A DNA stretch of 64,000 nt from an uncultured Lachnospiraceae bacterium (GCA_934352055.1 CAKRJY010000010.1:1-64000), one strand, 5' to 3'; positions 1 through 8,201 are shown, counted from the first letter of the stretch. The notes: generated by a model not told the origin, from the sequence alone. A program made the numbers and translations.

Positions 1-51
1 AAGCATTTTGGTGAGAAGAAATCATCGGTCAGAATAGACATTACGGTATAG
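1..51 (+). CDS. C-terminal end of an upstream gene (partial)
   Basis: Frame 1 is open from the window edge to a TAG at 49-51 and encodes 16 residues ending in SSVRIDITV. A strong intrinsic terminator starts 15 bases later, which is what one expects after a real gene. Too little is visible to name the family, and a chance open frame of this length is possible. Confidence 0.4.
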   Translation, partial: KHFGEKKSSVRIDITV

Positions 52-65
52 GAATAGTCTGCGTG

Positions 66-108
66 AAATTTCAGTTTGTAGGGATGACAGTCAAATTGAA
101 ATTTTTTT
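66..108 (+). terminator. intrinsic terminator of the upstream gene
   Basis: A 13-bp stem (AAATTTCAGTTTG with CAAATTGAAATTT, one G-T wobble) is followed by a run of seven T. It sits just behind the stop codon at 49-51. Confidence 0.75.
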
Positions 109-195
109 GTTCTAACTTGGGCAATAATTTTCAGTTTCATACGCATAATAGTATTGTTCTATTATAAAAATTGATAATATAGCATATAATAAAGG

Positions 196-221
196 AACCT
201 CAGAGTGCCAGCTCCGAGGTT
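196..221. repeat. hairpin carrying the GAGTGCCAGCTC repeat, copy 1
   Basis: Inverted arms AACCTCAGAG and CTCCGAGGTT with one mismatch enclose TGCCAG. The apical 12-mer GAGTGCCAGCTC at 203-214 is repeated exactly, in the same orientation, at 369-380. The two copies bracket the relic small ORF at 264-389. On the minus strand this hairpin would be at the 3' end of that ORF's transcript and could serve as a weak terminator. Confidence 0.55.
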
Positions 222-263
222 TCTAAGCTCGTTACGGAGAACTACACCGTCAGGTTCGTGCTG

Positions 264-389
264 TCATTCATCTCCGTCTAACCATTTGCAAATGTAGTAG
301 CCAGCTACAGATGCCAATACGGAGATAAGAAAAATTAGTATGATTCCAAGGGAGTCTAGAAAGACCTGGAGTGCCAGCTCTAGGTTTTT
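264..389 (-). pseudogene. relic of a small hydrophobic type I toxin-like protein without a start codon
   Basis: On the minus strand a frame opens after TAA at 390-392 and ends at TGA 264-266. Its end reads as a single membrane helix (about LGIILIFLISVLASVAG) followed by YYICKWLDGDE, a layout typical of tiny membrane-active toxins with a short charged tail in gut Firmicutes. No ATG, GTG or TTG lies at the expected beginning: a CTA codon at 357-359 stands where the start of the usual 30-odd-residue form would be. The frame is bracketed by two copies of a 12-bp hairpin repeat, reminiscent of Fst/par-type type I toxin-antitoxin loci. I judge it a decayed locus; a non-canonical start is the alternative. 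The family assignment rests on pattern memory, not on a search. Confidence 0.45.
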
Positions 390-391
390 TT
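364..391 (+). terminator. hairpin with T-tract, repeat copy 2
   Basis: ACCTGGAG pairs with CTCTAGGT around TGCCAG, followed by seven T on the plus strand, so it looks like an intrinsic terminator for plus-strand RNA, for instance an antisense RNA over the relic toxin. It shares the GAGTGCCAGCTC 12-mer with the hairpin at 196-221. Confidence 0.6.
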
Positions 392-398
392 ATTACAC

Positions 399-440
399 AA
401 AAAGGGTTTCGAGCATTAGCTCGGAACCCTTTTTAGTTTT
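399..440. terminator. strong bidirectional-type terminator
   Basis: A 16-bp stem (399-414 with 419-434, one wobble) has A5 on its left and T5 on its right plus a further T-rich stretch. It would insulate the relic toxin region from the dehydratase-like gene that starts at 563. Confidence 0.8.
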
Positions 441-562
441 TACCCGTAAAACAAGAATGAGAATCTCTGTTTACCTTGAGTTTACCTTCGTTTATATAAT
501 GAAACATGTTGGATGCAATCATTTTGAGAAGTAAAGACGAAGGATACAAAAAGGAGAAAAAC

Positions 563-1576
563 ATGAAAAACAGAAAATATTTAGTGACAGGAGCGACCGG
601 ATTTTTAGGAGGTACCATTTGCAGACAGTTGATAGAACAAGGAGAAAGTGTTCGCGCATTTGCATTGCCAAATGATAAGGCAATACAATTTATTCCGGAA
701 GGTGTAGAAATTTGTGAGGGCGATCTGTGTGATGTGGAAGCATTGGAGCGTTTTTTTACAGTAGAAGAAGGCATAGAGACGATTGTTTTACATATTGCAA
801 GTATCGTTACGGTGGCTCCAGATTATAATCCAGTTGTTATGAATGTAAATGTAGGGGGAACAAAAAATATCATTAAGTGTTGCCTGGAACATAAAGAATG
901 TCAAAAATTAGTATATTGTAGTAGCACGGGTGCAATTCCTGAGACAAAAAAGGGCGCAAAGATCCGCGAGGTAAGATATTTTGATGAAGATCAGGTGGTT
1001 GGTTGTTATAGCCGGTCGAAAGCTCTCGCAACGCAGGCTGTACTAGATGCGGTTAATATTGAGGGACTCAATGCGTGTGTGGTACATCCAAGCGGCATTT
1101 TGGGACCAGAGGATTTTGCAGTGGGCGAAACGACAAAGACGCTCATTGATATTGTAAAAGGTGCTATGCCAATGGGAATTGATGGAACGTTTAACCTTTG
1201 TGATGTAAGAGATCTTGCGGCAGGCACAATAGCAGCAGCAGAAAAAGGCAGAAAAGGTGAGTGTTATATTCTAGGGAATGAAGTGGTTTCTTTCCGGGAT
1301 TTTGCCAATATGCTGGTAAAAGAGACAGGTTGTAAGCCGGTGAAAACATTTCTTCCATTAGGGATTGCAAATAGTATCGCTTCCATTTTGGAAAGGAAAG
1401 CAAAAAAATCAGGAAAACAGCCATTGATGACAACATTTTCTGTGTACAATCTTGCAAGAAATAATACGTTTGATTCAAGCAAAGCAAAAAATGAATTGGG
1501 TTACACGACACGTCCTTATGAAGAAACGATTCGTGATGAAGTTCGTTGGCTAAAAGAATCAGGAAAAATTGCCTAA
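563..1576 (+). CDS. NAD(P)-dependent epimerase/dehydratase family protein (extended SDR)
   Basis: 337 residues. The N-terminus shows the extended-SDR dinucleotide fold with TGATGFLGG right after the first strand (residues 9-17) and a Tyr-x-x-x-Lys catalytic pair in CYSRSKA near residue 155. The arrangement resembles dihydroflavonol-reductase/NAD-epimerase proteins acting on sugar nucleotides or small ketones; the substrate cannot be told. The start at 563 is chosen because AAGGAG lies at 551-556 with seven bases of spacing; an in-frame ATG at 506 has no such site. It stands alone, 77 bases before the kinase gene, so it may share regulation with the two-component pair, but no promoter clearly joins them. 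Confidence 0.85.
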   Translation: MKNRKYLVTGATGFLGGTICRQLIEQGESVRAFALPNDKAIQFIPEGVEICEGDLCDVEALERFFTVEEGIETIVLHIASIVTVAPDYNPVVMNVNVGGTKNIIKCCLEHKECQKLVYCSSTGAIPETKKGAKIREVRYFDEDQVVGCYSRSKALATQAVLDAVNIEGLNACVVHPSGILGPEDFAVGETTKTLIDIVKGAMPMGIDGTFNLCDVRDLAAGTIAAAEKGRKGECYILGNEVVSFRDFANMLVKETGCKPVKTFLPLGIANSIASILERKAKKSGKQPLMTTFSVYNLARNNTFDSSKAKNELGYTTRPYEETIRDEVRWLKESGKIA

Positions 1577-1653
1577 AACAGATAGGCAAAAGATATATTT
1601 CGTTTTAAAATACATAAAGGAATATGATTGTAAAATAGGAGCTTGGAGGAAAC

Positions 1654-2703
1654 ATGAAAAAATATCCAAAACCAGATAATCAGAGATTACCCAATTACTT
1701 TGCATTAGTCGCAATTGTGCCAGCGATACTTTCTATTATAGCTTATGAATTTATAGAATATTGCAGGGTGTTTGTTTTGCCGGAAACGTGGAGAAGGAAC
1801 TTTTTATATGGGCTTGGAATGCTGATACCGATGGCTCTGATGACGGAATTGGTTACATTCTTTTTTTCCTGTATATTATCGAAACGTATTAACAAAATAG
1901 CTGAAGCAATGCAAAAGGTAGCACAGGGAGATTTCTCTATAGAATTAAAGCCGGAAAAGTTAAAGCCATTTCGAGACATTGCCATTGATTTTAATAAAAT
2001 GACCAATGAACTTCGCGGCGTGGAGACGTTACGCAAAGATTTTATCAACGATTTCTCCCACGAGTTTAAAACGCCGATTAGTTCGATCAACGGCTTTGCG
2101 AAGCTTTTACTAGAAACAGATGTTTCAGAAGAAGATCGGCGAGCGTATTTAGAGATTATTGCAGAAGAATCGGAACGCTTGGCAACGTTAGCAGGAAATA
2201 CAATGATGTTGTCAAAACTTGAAAATCAGACGATACTTTCCGAAATGGAAGATTATCGACTAGACAAGCAGATACGGCAGAATATCATTTTGCTATCCAA
2301 TGCCTGGGAAGAAAAGAAAATACAAATGGATGTCGATTTAGAAGAAATAACCTACCATGGGAATGCAGATCTGATGTCTCATGTCTGGATGAATCTTTTA
2401 AACAATGCAATTAAATTTACACCGAAACATGGAATAATTACAGTATCTATGGCAAAAAAAGAAGATGAAATCAAAATATGTTTTGCAGATACAGGGATTG
2501 GTATGTCTGAAGAAGACAGAAAACGAATTTTCCAAAAATATTATCAGGCAGACGCATCTCACGCAACCAAAGGAATGGGGCTGGGGCTATCCATTGTCCA
2601 CCGTATTATTGAAATGTGTGAGGGAACGATTACTGTAGACAGTACACCAGGGGAAGGCAGTAGTTTTACCATTACTCTGCCTGCATATAACAGCATTTTA
2701 TAG
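1654..2703 (+). CDS. HAMP-domain sensor histidine kinase
   Basis: 349 residues. Two membrane helices (about 16-35 and 50-72) are joined by only a short outside loop, so the stimulus is probably sensed in or at the membrane. Next come HAMP (about 73-125), the HisKA box FSHEFKTPISSI with phosphorylated His136, and a HATPase_c domain with NLLNNAIKF (N box), DTGIGM (G1) and GMGLGLSI (G2). All catalytic elements are present. GGAGGA stands six bases before the ATG. The response regulator gene begins 35 bases downstream, making a classical kinase-regulator pair. The signal is unknown. Confidence 0.92.
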   Translation: MKKYPKPDNQRLPNYFALVAIVPAILSIIAYEFIEYCRVFVLPETWRRNFLYGLGMLIPMALMTELVTFFFSCILSKRINKIAEAMQKVAQGDFSIELKPEKLKPFRDIAIDFNKMTNELRGVETLRKDFINDFSHEFKTPISSINGFAKLLLETDVSEEDRRAYLEIIAEESERLATLAGNTMMLSKLENQTILSEMEDYRLDKQIRQNIILLSNAWEEKKIQMDVDLEEITYHGNADLMSHVWMNLLNNAIKFTPKHGIITVSMAKKEDEIKICFADTGIGMSEEDRKRIFQKYYQADASHATKGMGLGLSIVHRIIEMCEGTITVDSTPGEGSSFTITLPAYNSIL

Positions 2704-2738
2704 AAACAGTTACATTTGGAGTTTGTGGGAGGAGAAGC

Positions 2739-3443
2739 ATGGCAACGATTTTAGTAGTGGAAGATGATAAACATACACGGATGCTCACCGTAGCCAGATT
2801 AAAACCGCACTATATGGTATTAGAAGCAGAAGACGGGGAAAAGGCACTGGATATTTTTTATAATCAGCATGTTGATCTGATTGTTGCAGATATTATGATG
2901 CCCAATATGGATGGTTATGAATTGGTTCGGACGTTGCGTGCATACAAACAGGATGTCCCGGTAATTATGCTGACAGCAAAGCAAACATTCGATGATAAAA
3001 AAACAGGATTTGCTACGGGAATCGATGATTATATGACAAAACCGGTAAATTATGAAGAATTGCTATGGCGAATGGAAGCTTTATTGCGCAGAGCAAAAAT
3101 TTATGCGGAAAAAAAGATTGAAATCGGGTCGGTAACTTTATCGGAGGCCTCATATACGGTACAACGCAAAAATGAAGGTGGTCAGATAGAACAGGTACAA
3201 CTTCCCAAAAAGGAATTCGAATTGCTGTACAAATTACTATCGTATCCAAATCAGATTTTTACAAAAGAGCAGTTGTTGGAAGAAATATGGGGCTACGATA
3301 CAGACAGCGATGATACGACAGTAAAGACACACATTAGTCGTATTCGTAATCGTTTTGCAGAGTGGCAGGAGTTTTCGATCGTAACGATACGAGGACTCGG
3401 TTATAAGGCAGAATATAAAAAAGAACACAGAGAGGAAGAATGA
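2739..3443 (+). CDS. OmpR/PhoB-family response regulator
   Basis: 234 residues. The receiver domain (1-115) has the acidic pair E9/D10, phospho-acceptor D51 in VADIMMPNMDG, a Thr in MLTAK and Lys in MTKP. The C-terminal winged-helix DNA-binding domain (about 130-228) ends in the family-typical TIRGLGYKAEY. Likely partner is the kinase just upstream. Its last four bases overlap the next gene (ATGA), so regulator and SDR are translationally coupled. The DNA encoding LGYKAEY recurs as a 23-bp exact repeat after the SDR gene. Confidence 0.93.
   Translation: MATILVVEDDKHTRMLTVARLKPHYMVLEAEDGEKALDIFYNQHVDLIVADIMMPNMDGYELVRTLRAYKQDVPVIMLTAKQTFDDKKTGFATGIDDYMTKPVNYEELLWRMEALLRRAKIYAEKKIEIGSVTLSEASYTVQRKNEGGQIEQVQLPKKEFELLYKLLSYPNQIFTKEQLLEEIWGYDTDSDDTTVKTHISRIRNRFAEWQEFSIVTIRGLGYKAEYKKEHREEE
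3396..3418 (+). repeat. 23-bp direct repeat, copy 1 (inside the response regulator 3' end)
   Basis: The 23 bases beginning CTCGGTTATAAGG and ending AATATAA are identical to those at 4288-4310. Copy 1 is coding (LGYKAEY). The two copies flank the SDR gene at 3440-4267. Confidence 0.85.
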
Positions 3444-4267
3444 ACGTGGCAGATATATGTGTAATTACAGGAGGCGGAAGCGGCATGGGACTTGCGGCCG
3501 CAAAATGCATGCCTAAGGATAAAGAAATCTTAGTAACAGGAAGAACACTGGCAAAATTAGAAAAAGCAGTTAAAGAATTAGAAGAGCAGGGGTATAAAGC
3601 ATATGCCAAGACATGTGATACGTCTGATCGGGAACAGGTAAAAATGCTTGCGGAATATGCGGCAAAGCTTGGAAATGTAAAAAATGTAATTAATGCAGCA
3701 GGTTTGTCGCCTTCTATGGCAGATCCTGAGCAATTGATACGCGTGAATGCACTAGGAACCGTATATGTAAATCAGGAGTTTGCAAAGGTAATGCATGAGG
3801 GAAGTGTTATTGTTGATGTATCATCAAACTCGGCATATCTTCTGCCAGCATTTTTAGCAAATAAGAGAACATTTGCTTTAGCAGAAACGGATGAAGCTAT
3901 GTTTTTAAAAAAGATGCTTAAGTTGAGCAACATGATAAAAGATAAATACAAAGCATCAGGGTTAGCCTATGGATTGTCAAAAAAATTTGTTATATGGTAT
4001 GCAGCAAAATGTGCATTTGCATATGGAGAAAGAAAAATACGAGTGGTTTCTGTGAGCCCGGGATTGATTGCTACAGATATGGGAAATCTGGAAATCAGCG
4101 AGGGAAAGAGCTTATTGACGACAGCTGCAGAGAAACGTATGGGGACACCAGAAGAATTAGGATATGTATTGGCAACGGTGGCGGATGAAAGAAATGGTTA
4201 CTTGGCAGGGGTTGATATTCTCTGCGATGGCGGAAGTTATGTAGGAAAGAAGTTTTTAAAAGCGTAA
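3440..4267 (+). CDS. short-chain dehydrogenase/reductase
   Basis: 275 residues, classical SDR. Visible are the cofactor loop TGGGSGMG (near residue 11), NAAG (near 90), the DVSSNS strand carrying the catalytic Ser, YGLSK as Tyr-x-x-x-Lys, and SPGLIATDM after it. About 30 extra residues between the Ser strand and the Tyr (rich in Leu/Lys/Met) recall hydroxysteroid-dehydrogenase-like SDRs with an insertion, but the substrate cannot be deduced. The start overlaps the regulator stop (ATGA). Being coupled to a two-component system while sitting between 23-bp direct repeats suggests it was inserted there. No other metabolic genes adjoin to give a pathway. Confidence 0.88.
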   Translation: MNVADICVITGGGSGMGLAAAKCMPKDKEILVTGRTLAKLEKAVKELEEQGYKAYAKTCDTSDREQVKMLAEYAAKLGNVKNVINAAGLSPSMADPEQLIRVNALGTVYVNQEFAKVMHEGSVIVDVSSNSAYLLPAFLANKRTFALAETDEAMFLKKMLKLSNMIKDKYKASGLAYGLSKKFVIWYAAKCAFAYGERKIRVVSVSPGLIATDMGNLEISEGKSLLTTAAEKRMGTPEELGYVLATVADERNGYLAGVDILCDGGSYVGKKFLKA

Positions 4268-4287
4268 ATTTAAATAAAAAATTCAGG

Positions 4288-4310
4288 CTCGGTTATAAGG
4301 CAGAATATAA
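4288..4310 (+). repeat. 23-bp direct repeat, copy 2 (intergenic)
   Basis: Exact copy of 3396-3418, located 20 bases after the SDR stop. It is non-coding here. If the two copies recombined, the SDR gene would be lost and the regulator would read on for about two dozen new codons. Confidence 0.85.
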
Positions 4311-4376
4311 CTCTTCTTTTCCTTCGGATAGTATGGTAGAATATAGCCATTACGGAAAAAACGAAGGATAGGAGTT

Positions 4377-5678
4377 ATGGAAAAAAGAAACGCAAAAGCA
4401 TTACTTCCGATAGCTGTGTTTGTCGGATTATATTTAGGATTGGGAATACTATATGAATATGTACTCCACATTGAAATGGGATTTTATACGATACCGGTTG
4501 TAGTTATATTTTTAGTTGCATTGCTGGTTGCCTGTTTTCAAAATAAAGATCTTAAATTGAATCAAAAATTGGAAATCATGGGAAAGGGCATAGGAGATCC
4601 AAACATTATTACCATGATTATCATATTTCTGCTTGCGGGAATATTTGTGGGAATTGTAGGGCGGTCATCAGCGAATAGTGTGGCATATTTTATTCTGTCG
4701 CTGATTCCACCGCAGTTTGCAGTGGTTGTCCTTTTCGCAGTAAGCTGTCTAGTATCGCTTGCAATGGGAACATCAGTAGGAACGATTACATTAATTGTGC
4801 CGATATCGATTGCAGTGGCAAGAGTATCTGGTTTTTCTCTTCCGCTTTGTATTGCTTCCGTTATGAGCGGTGCTATGTTTGGGGATAACTTATCCTTTAT
4901 CTCAGATACAACGATAGCAGCATGTAATGGTCAGGGATGTAAGATGACAGATAAGTTTAAAGAGAATTTCTTTATCGCGGTTCCTGCGGCCATTGCAAGT
5001 GTTGTCATCATTATGTGTTTATCGGTTAAAAATTACAATGGTGGGTTTATCAGAGAAGAATATAACCTTGTGCAAACAATACCATATATCCTCGTATTAA
5101 TCGGTGGTATCATGGGACTCAACGTTTTTCTTGTTTTAATTCTTGGTATTGTCAGCGGTTCGCTGATTATGACGATTACGGGTATGGTTGCACCGACGGA
5201 GTTACTGGTTCGAATGGGTGAGGGCGCATCCGGGATGTTTGAGACTAGTATGGTAGCAATATTGGTAGCTTCCATCTGCGCGCTGATCAAAGAATACGGT
5301 GGATTTGCAGCCTTGCTTTATTGGATAAAAAAAGTATTTAAAGGCAGAAGAGGTGGCTTACTTGGCATGGGACTTTTAGTAGGCCTGATGGATATTGCTA
5401 CGGCAAATAATACCGTTGCAATTGTTATGGCAAATCCAATTGCGAAAGAGATGGCGAAAGACTATGACATCAGTAGTAGAAAAGCAGCATCCATCCTGGA
5501 TACATTTTCGTGTATCTTTCAGGGAATCATCCCTTATGGAGCGCAGATGCTGGTGGCAATTTCAGCTGCAGCAAGCCTCGGGGAGACGGTAAGCGCATTT
5601 GAAATACTTCCGATGCTGTTTTATCCATATATGCTGCTTTTTAGTTCTTTGGGATTCATTTTCTTTAAGAAGTCGTGA
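4377..5678 (+). CDS. nhaC: Na+/H+ antiporter, NhaC family
   Basis: 433 residues with roughly ten to eleven hydrophobic segments from the N-terminus to the end. Family features include the MGTSVGTITLIVPI helix, the SGAMFGDNLSFISDTTIAA segment with conserved acidic and polar residues, and the later GLMDIATANNTVAIVM stretch. It should exchange cytoplasmic Na+ for H+ at the membrane; related NhaC proteins also move organic acid/amine pairs, so the substrate is not certain. A GGAG site lies just before the ATG. It is transcribed alone and closed by the terminator at 5764-5799. Confidence 0.88.
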   Translation: MEKRNAKALLPIAVFVGLYLGLGILYEYVLHIEMGFYTIPVVVIFLVALLVACFQNKDLKLNQKLEIMGKGIGDPNIITMIIIFLLAGIFVGIVGRSSANSVAYFILSLIPPQFAVVVLFAVSCLVSLAMGTSVGTITLIVPISIAVARVSGFSLPLCIASVMSGAMFGDNLSFISDTTIAACNGQGCKMTDKFKENFFIAVPAAIASVVIIMCLSVKNYNGGFIREEYNLVQTIPYILVLIGGIMGLNVFLVLILGIVSGSLIMTITGMVAPTELLVRMGEGASGMFETSMVAILVASICALIKEYGGFAALLYWIKKVFKGRRGGLLGMGLLVGLMDIATANNTVAIVMANPIAKEMAKDYDISSRKAASILDTFSCIFQGIIPYGAQMLVAISAAASLGETVSAFEILPMLFYPYMLLFSSLGFIFFKKS

Positions 5679-5763
5679 TGATAGAAAAATGCACAAAATA
5701 AAAGCTTACATTTTGTGAGGTTTATACATATATATTCTTGCAGAATAAAAAAGACATTACTAT

Positions 5764-5799
5764 AATAACTGTTGGTATCGTTACTAACAGTTATTTTTT
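5764..5799 (+). terminator. intrinsic terminator between nhaC and lrgA
   Basis: A 14-bp stem (AATAACTGTTGGTA with TACTAACAGTTATT, one wobble) and a TCGT loop are followed by T6. A TTG upstream start for lrgA would lie inside this hairpin, which argues for the later ATG at 5817. Confidence 0.85.
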
Positions 5800-5816
5800 A
5801 TGGAAGAAGGAAAAAA

Positions 5817-6188
5817 ATGCGACTTTTAAAACAGTTTTTAATTATATTAATGATTACTTTTCTAGGAGAAGGTTTAAAATACATTCTGCCATTACCAATT
5901 CCGGCAAGTATTTATGGCATGGTAATTTTGTTTGTATGTTTGTTGACAGGAATGATCAAATTAGAGTCGGTGCATGATGCAGGAAAATTTTTGATTGAGA
6001 TCATGCCGGTTATGTTTATTCCGGCAGGGGTGGGACTTATGGTGTCTTGGGGTGTGTTAAAACCTATGCTGCTGCCAGTCAGTATTATTACGATCGGGAG
6101 TCTGTTTACGGTAATAGCAACTACAGGATGGATTTCACAGTGGATTATTCGTAAAGGGCAGAAGAGAGAGGAGAACGCAGATGAATAG
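5817..6188 (+). CDS. lrgA: CidA/LrgA family holin-like protein
   Basis: 123 residues, the usual family size, with four hydrophobic helices. The N-terminal LLKQFLIILMITFLGEGLK and the following LPIPASIYGMVILFVCLL are characteristic of LrgA/CidA. These proteins form membrane complexes with LrgB and affect autolysis, and in some bacteria pyruvate movement. The ATG at 5817 follows GGAAGAAGG. The gene overlaps lrgB by eight bases, so both are made together. No LytTR regulator is beside it. Confidence 0.9.
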   Translation: MRLLKQFLIILMITFLGEGLKYILPLPIPASIYGMVILFVCLLTGMIKLESVHDAGKFLIEIMPVMFIPAGVGLMVSWGVLKPMLLPVSIITIGSLFTVIATTGWISQWIIRKGQKREENADE

Positions 6189-6873
6189 TTTTTTTCAGGA
6201 ATCGTTATTTGCGGGCGTTACGATCAGTTTGCTTGCCTACCTTGCAGGAACGCTTTTGAGAAAGAAGTTTAAGCTTGGATTTTTAAATCCATTATTGATC
6301 TCCATTGTTATTACAATTATAGTGCTTGTGGTATCCGGAGTAGATTACGATACATATAACGCCGGCGCACAGTACTTGAGCTGGTTTTTGACACCGGCAA
6401 CCGTATGCCTTGCAATTCCGCTTTATGAACAGTGGGAGTTGCTGAAACATCATTGGAGAGCTGTATTCCTTGGTATTTTTGCGGGCGTATTTACCAGTAT
6501 GGGTACGGTATGTGTATTGTCCTGGTTGATGGGATTGTCTCATGAACAATATGTCACGTTATTGCCAAAATCCATTACAACGGCGATAGGCATGGGCTTG
6601 TCGGAAGAACTTGGAGGATATGTGACGATAACAGTAGCAGTGATTGTTGTGACAGGTGTATTAGGAAATATTATGGGAGAAGTGATTTGTAAGATTTTCC
6701 GTATTACCGATCCAATTGCAAAAGGGCTTGCATTTGGCGCATCTTCGCATGCAATTGGTACAGCAAAGGCAATGGAAATTGGAGAGATAGAAGGCGCAAT
6801 GAGCAGCCTTGCAATCGCAGTTACAGGTCTGCTCACTGTAGTGTTTTCTTCTATATTTGTTAATTTTCTGTAG
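6181..6873 (+). CDS. lrgB: LrgB family protein
   Basis: 230 residues and hydrophobic throughout, with the LrgB hallmarks LPKSITTAIGMGLSEELGG and FGASSHAIGTAKAMEIGE. It partners with LrgA in the membrane. The start overlaps the lrgA stop by eight bases, and the upstream AGAGAGGAG inside lrgA serves as the ribosome site. The gene converges on the PilZ gene 15 bases downstream. Confidence 0.93.
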   Translation: MNSFFQESLFAGVTISLLAYLAGTLLRKKFKLGFLNPLLISIVITIIVLVVSGVDYDTYNAGAQYLSWFLTPATVCLAIPLYEQWELLKHHWRAVFLGIFAGVFTSMGTVCVLSWLMGLSHEQYVTLLPKSITTAIGMGLSEELGGYVTITVAVIVVTGVLGNIMGEVICKIFRITDPIAKGLAFGASSHAIGTAKAMEIGEIEGAMSSLAIAVTGLLTVVFSSIFVNFL

Positions 6874-6888
6874 AATTTTTTTGTCAGA

Positions 6889-7230
6889 TTAATTTACATT
6901 TTCTGTAACAATCTGATAAACACTGATTTTAAACTGTTCTTCCTGTGTTATGCCAATAAAACGGCAACCATAAAGTATGGAGTCATCAATTTTATTTGCA
7001 CGGATTACCTCAATCAGTGTCTGAATGGTTTCTTTGTTGTCTAAAACGATTGTAGCATTATAATAAGTTCCCAGTTCAAACGGATAATCTGAACGGAATG
7101 CCATTCCCGTTGTAGAAATATCTGTAACATTAATTTCTACGGAAGAAACCGGATGCTCCGGGTCAATGGATTTTAACTGGATGGTTACGTTGATATTGAT
7201 TCTTTTGGCTTTTCTTCTTTCATTTTCCAT
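6889..7230 (-). CDS. PilZ-domain protein (c-di-GMP receptor)
   Basis: About 113 residues. The N-terminal ERRKAKR and later DISTTGM match the RxxxR and (D/N)xSxxG c-di-GMP-binding motifs, so the domain should bind the nucleotide. It is a single-domain protein and must act through a partner, perhaps the flagellar or chemotaxis machinery encoded elsewhere. The ATG at 7230 is chosen because AAGGAG lies upstream of it (12-base spacing, a bit long); an earlier ATG at 7257 has no ribosome site. It lies directly downstream of the tandem hemerythrin gene on the same strand and is probably co-transcribed. Confidence 0.85.
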   Translation of the reverse strand: MENERRKAKRININVTIQLKSIDPEHPVSSVEINVTDISTTGMAFRSDYPFELGTYYNATIVLDNKETIQTLIEVIRANKIDDSILYGCRFIGITQEEQFKISVYQIVTENVN

Positions 7231-7269
7231 AGTATGCGTAATCTCCTTATATTTCATTAAAAATGTTGT

Positions 7270-8091
7270 TTATTGGGCGCGGATAAATTCACCAATTTTT
7301 TTGTCGGAGCCTAGAATATGATTGGTCAGCCAGGTCAAAAGGAAGGCAATCAAATCTGTAAGATATTCCTGCTGGTTATCGTCCATGGCATCCAATTCAG
7401 ACAAATCAATTTCGACAAGGCGCTCAATGAATGCGGTGTGCGCTCTTTTTTGCGCATCATAGGCAGGATAATGAATCTCCTTCATAAGAGCTTCCTCGTC
7501 ACCAAAATGAAATTCGGTGTATTCACGCAACTCTGCAAGCAAGCGCATGATTTCGTCGTATTTGTCATGAAGTAGTTCTTCGTGAATCAGGTCGTTGACG
7601 TCACGTATAATATCAAATAACTGCTTGTGCTCAGTGTCAATCAGTTCAACACCGGTTTTGTATTTGTCAGTGAACGCAAATGGATCTTCGGCAGTATCTT
7701 CGCACATTTTTCCAATCATCATATCACTGCTTAAAATGTGGCGGTATAGCCAGTGAATCAGATAGGTAAGTATCTCATTTAGAGAAGCATGTGCAGCTTC
7801 TGGGGAAGAAATATCGATGACATAGTCATTCATTTTCTTTGTAAATGCGGCATGTTCCTTGCGCTGTATAGGAAGCTCCGGATCCTGAATGCTTTCCATA
7901 TAGGCTTCTTCATGCGCAAAGTGTGTTGCGGCGTAATCTTTTAAATTAGTCAACAGATTATCGACAATCGGTGTAACGTCTGCAGTAGTGTTGGCAAGGT
8001 CGATTGCTTCATTAATCATCTGGAATAAACGACGATGCTCGTTATCGATTTCTTCAATATGTATCATACAATCTTCTGTAAATTCATACAT
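7270..8091 (-). CDS. tandem-domain bacteriohemerythrin
   Basis: 273 residues made of two hemerythrin domains (about 1-135 and 140-273), each a four-helix bundle that normally binds a di-iron site and O2. Ligands seen are H19, H57, E61, H80, H118, D123 in the first and H155, H195, E199, H218, H258, D263 in the second. The remaining His of the usual HxxxH pair is Gln in both domains (Q76, Q214). Because the same change occurs in both copies, it looks inherited before or kept after the duplication, and metal occupancy may differ from classical hemerythrin. It has its own promoter and precedes the PilZ gene; an O2-sensing or scavenging role is plausible in an anaerobe. Confidence 0.9.
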   Translation of the reverse strand: MYEFTEDCMIHIEEIDNEHRRLFQMINEAIDLANTTADVTPIVDNLLTNLKDYAATHFAHEEAYMESIQDPELPIQRKEHAAFTKKMNDYVIDISSPEAAHASLNEILTYLIHWLYRHILSSDMMIGKMCEDTAEDPFAFTDKYKTGVELIDTEHKQLFDIIRDVNDLIHEELLHDKYDEIMRLLAELREYTEFHFGDEEALMKEIHYPAYDAQKRAHTAFIERLVEIDLSELDAMDDNQQEYLTDLIAFLLTWLTNHILGSDKKIGEFIRAQ

Positions 8092-8120
8092 AGGTTTATC
8101 CTCCTTTTGTGGTTACTTTT

Positions 8121-8148
8121 ATCATAGCATAGCCTATTTGGAAAGCAA
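8121..8148 (-). promoter_or_regulatory. SigA-type promoter for the hemerythrin-PilZ pair
   Basis: On the minus strand, TTGCTT, a 16-base spacer and TATGAT lie 30 bases before the hemerythrin start, which is preceded by AGGAGG. Confidence 0.55.
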
Positions 8149-8201
8149 GAAAAAAAGAGAAAATGACGAAAAAATTCGTGATTTATCGGTTAGTCTAATC
8201 C

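Noticed and set aside
3334..4471. Minus-strand frames with a repeated ILPY motif around the 23-bp repeats
   Set aside because: They arise from the direct repeats read backwards and from AT-rich intergenic DNA; no ribosome sites.
5772..5816. Upstream TTG start for lrgA
   Set aside because: It would begin inside the nhaC terminator hairpin; the ATG at 5817 has a proper ribosome site and gives the family length.
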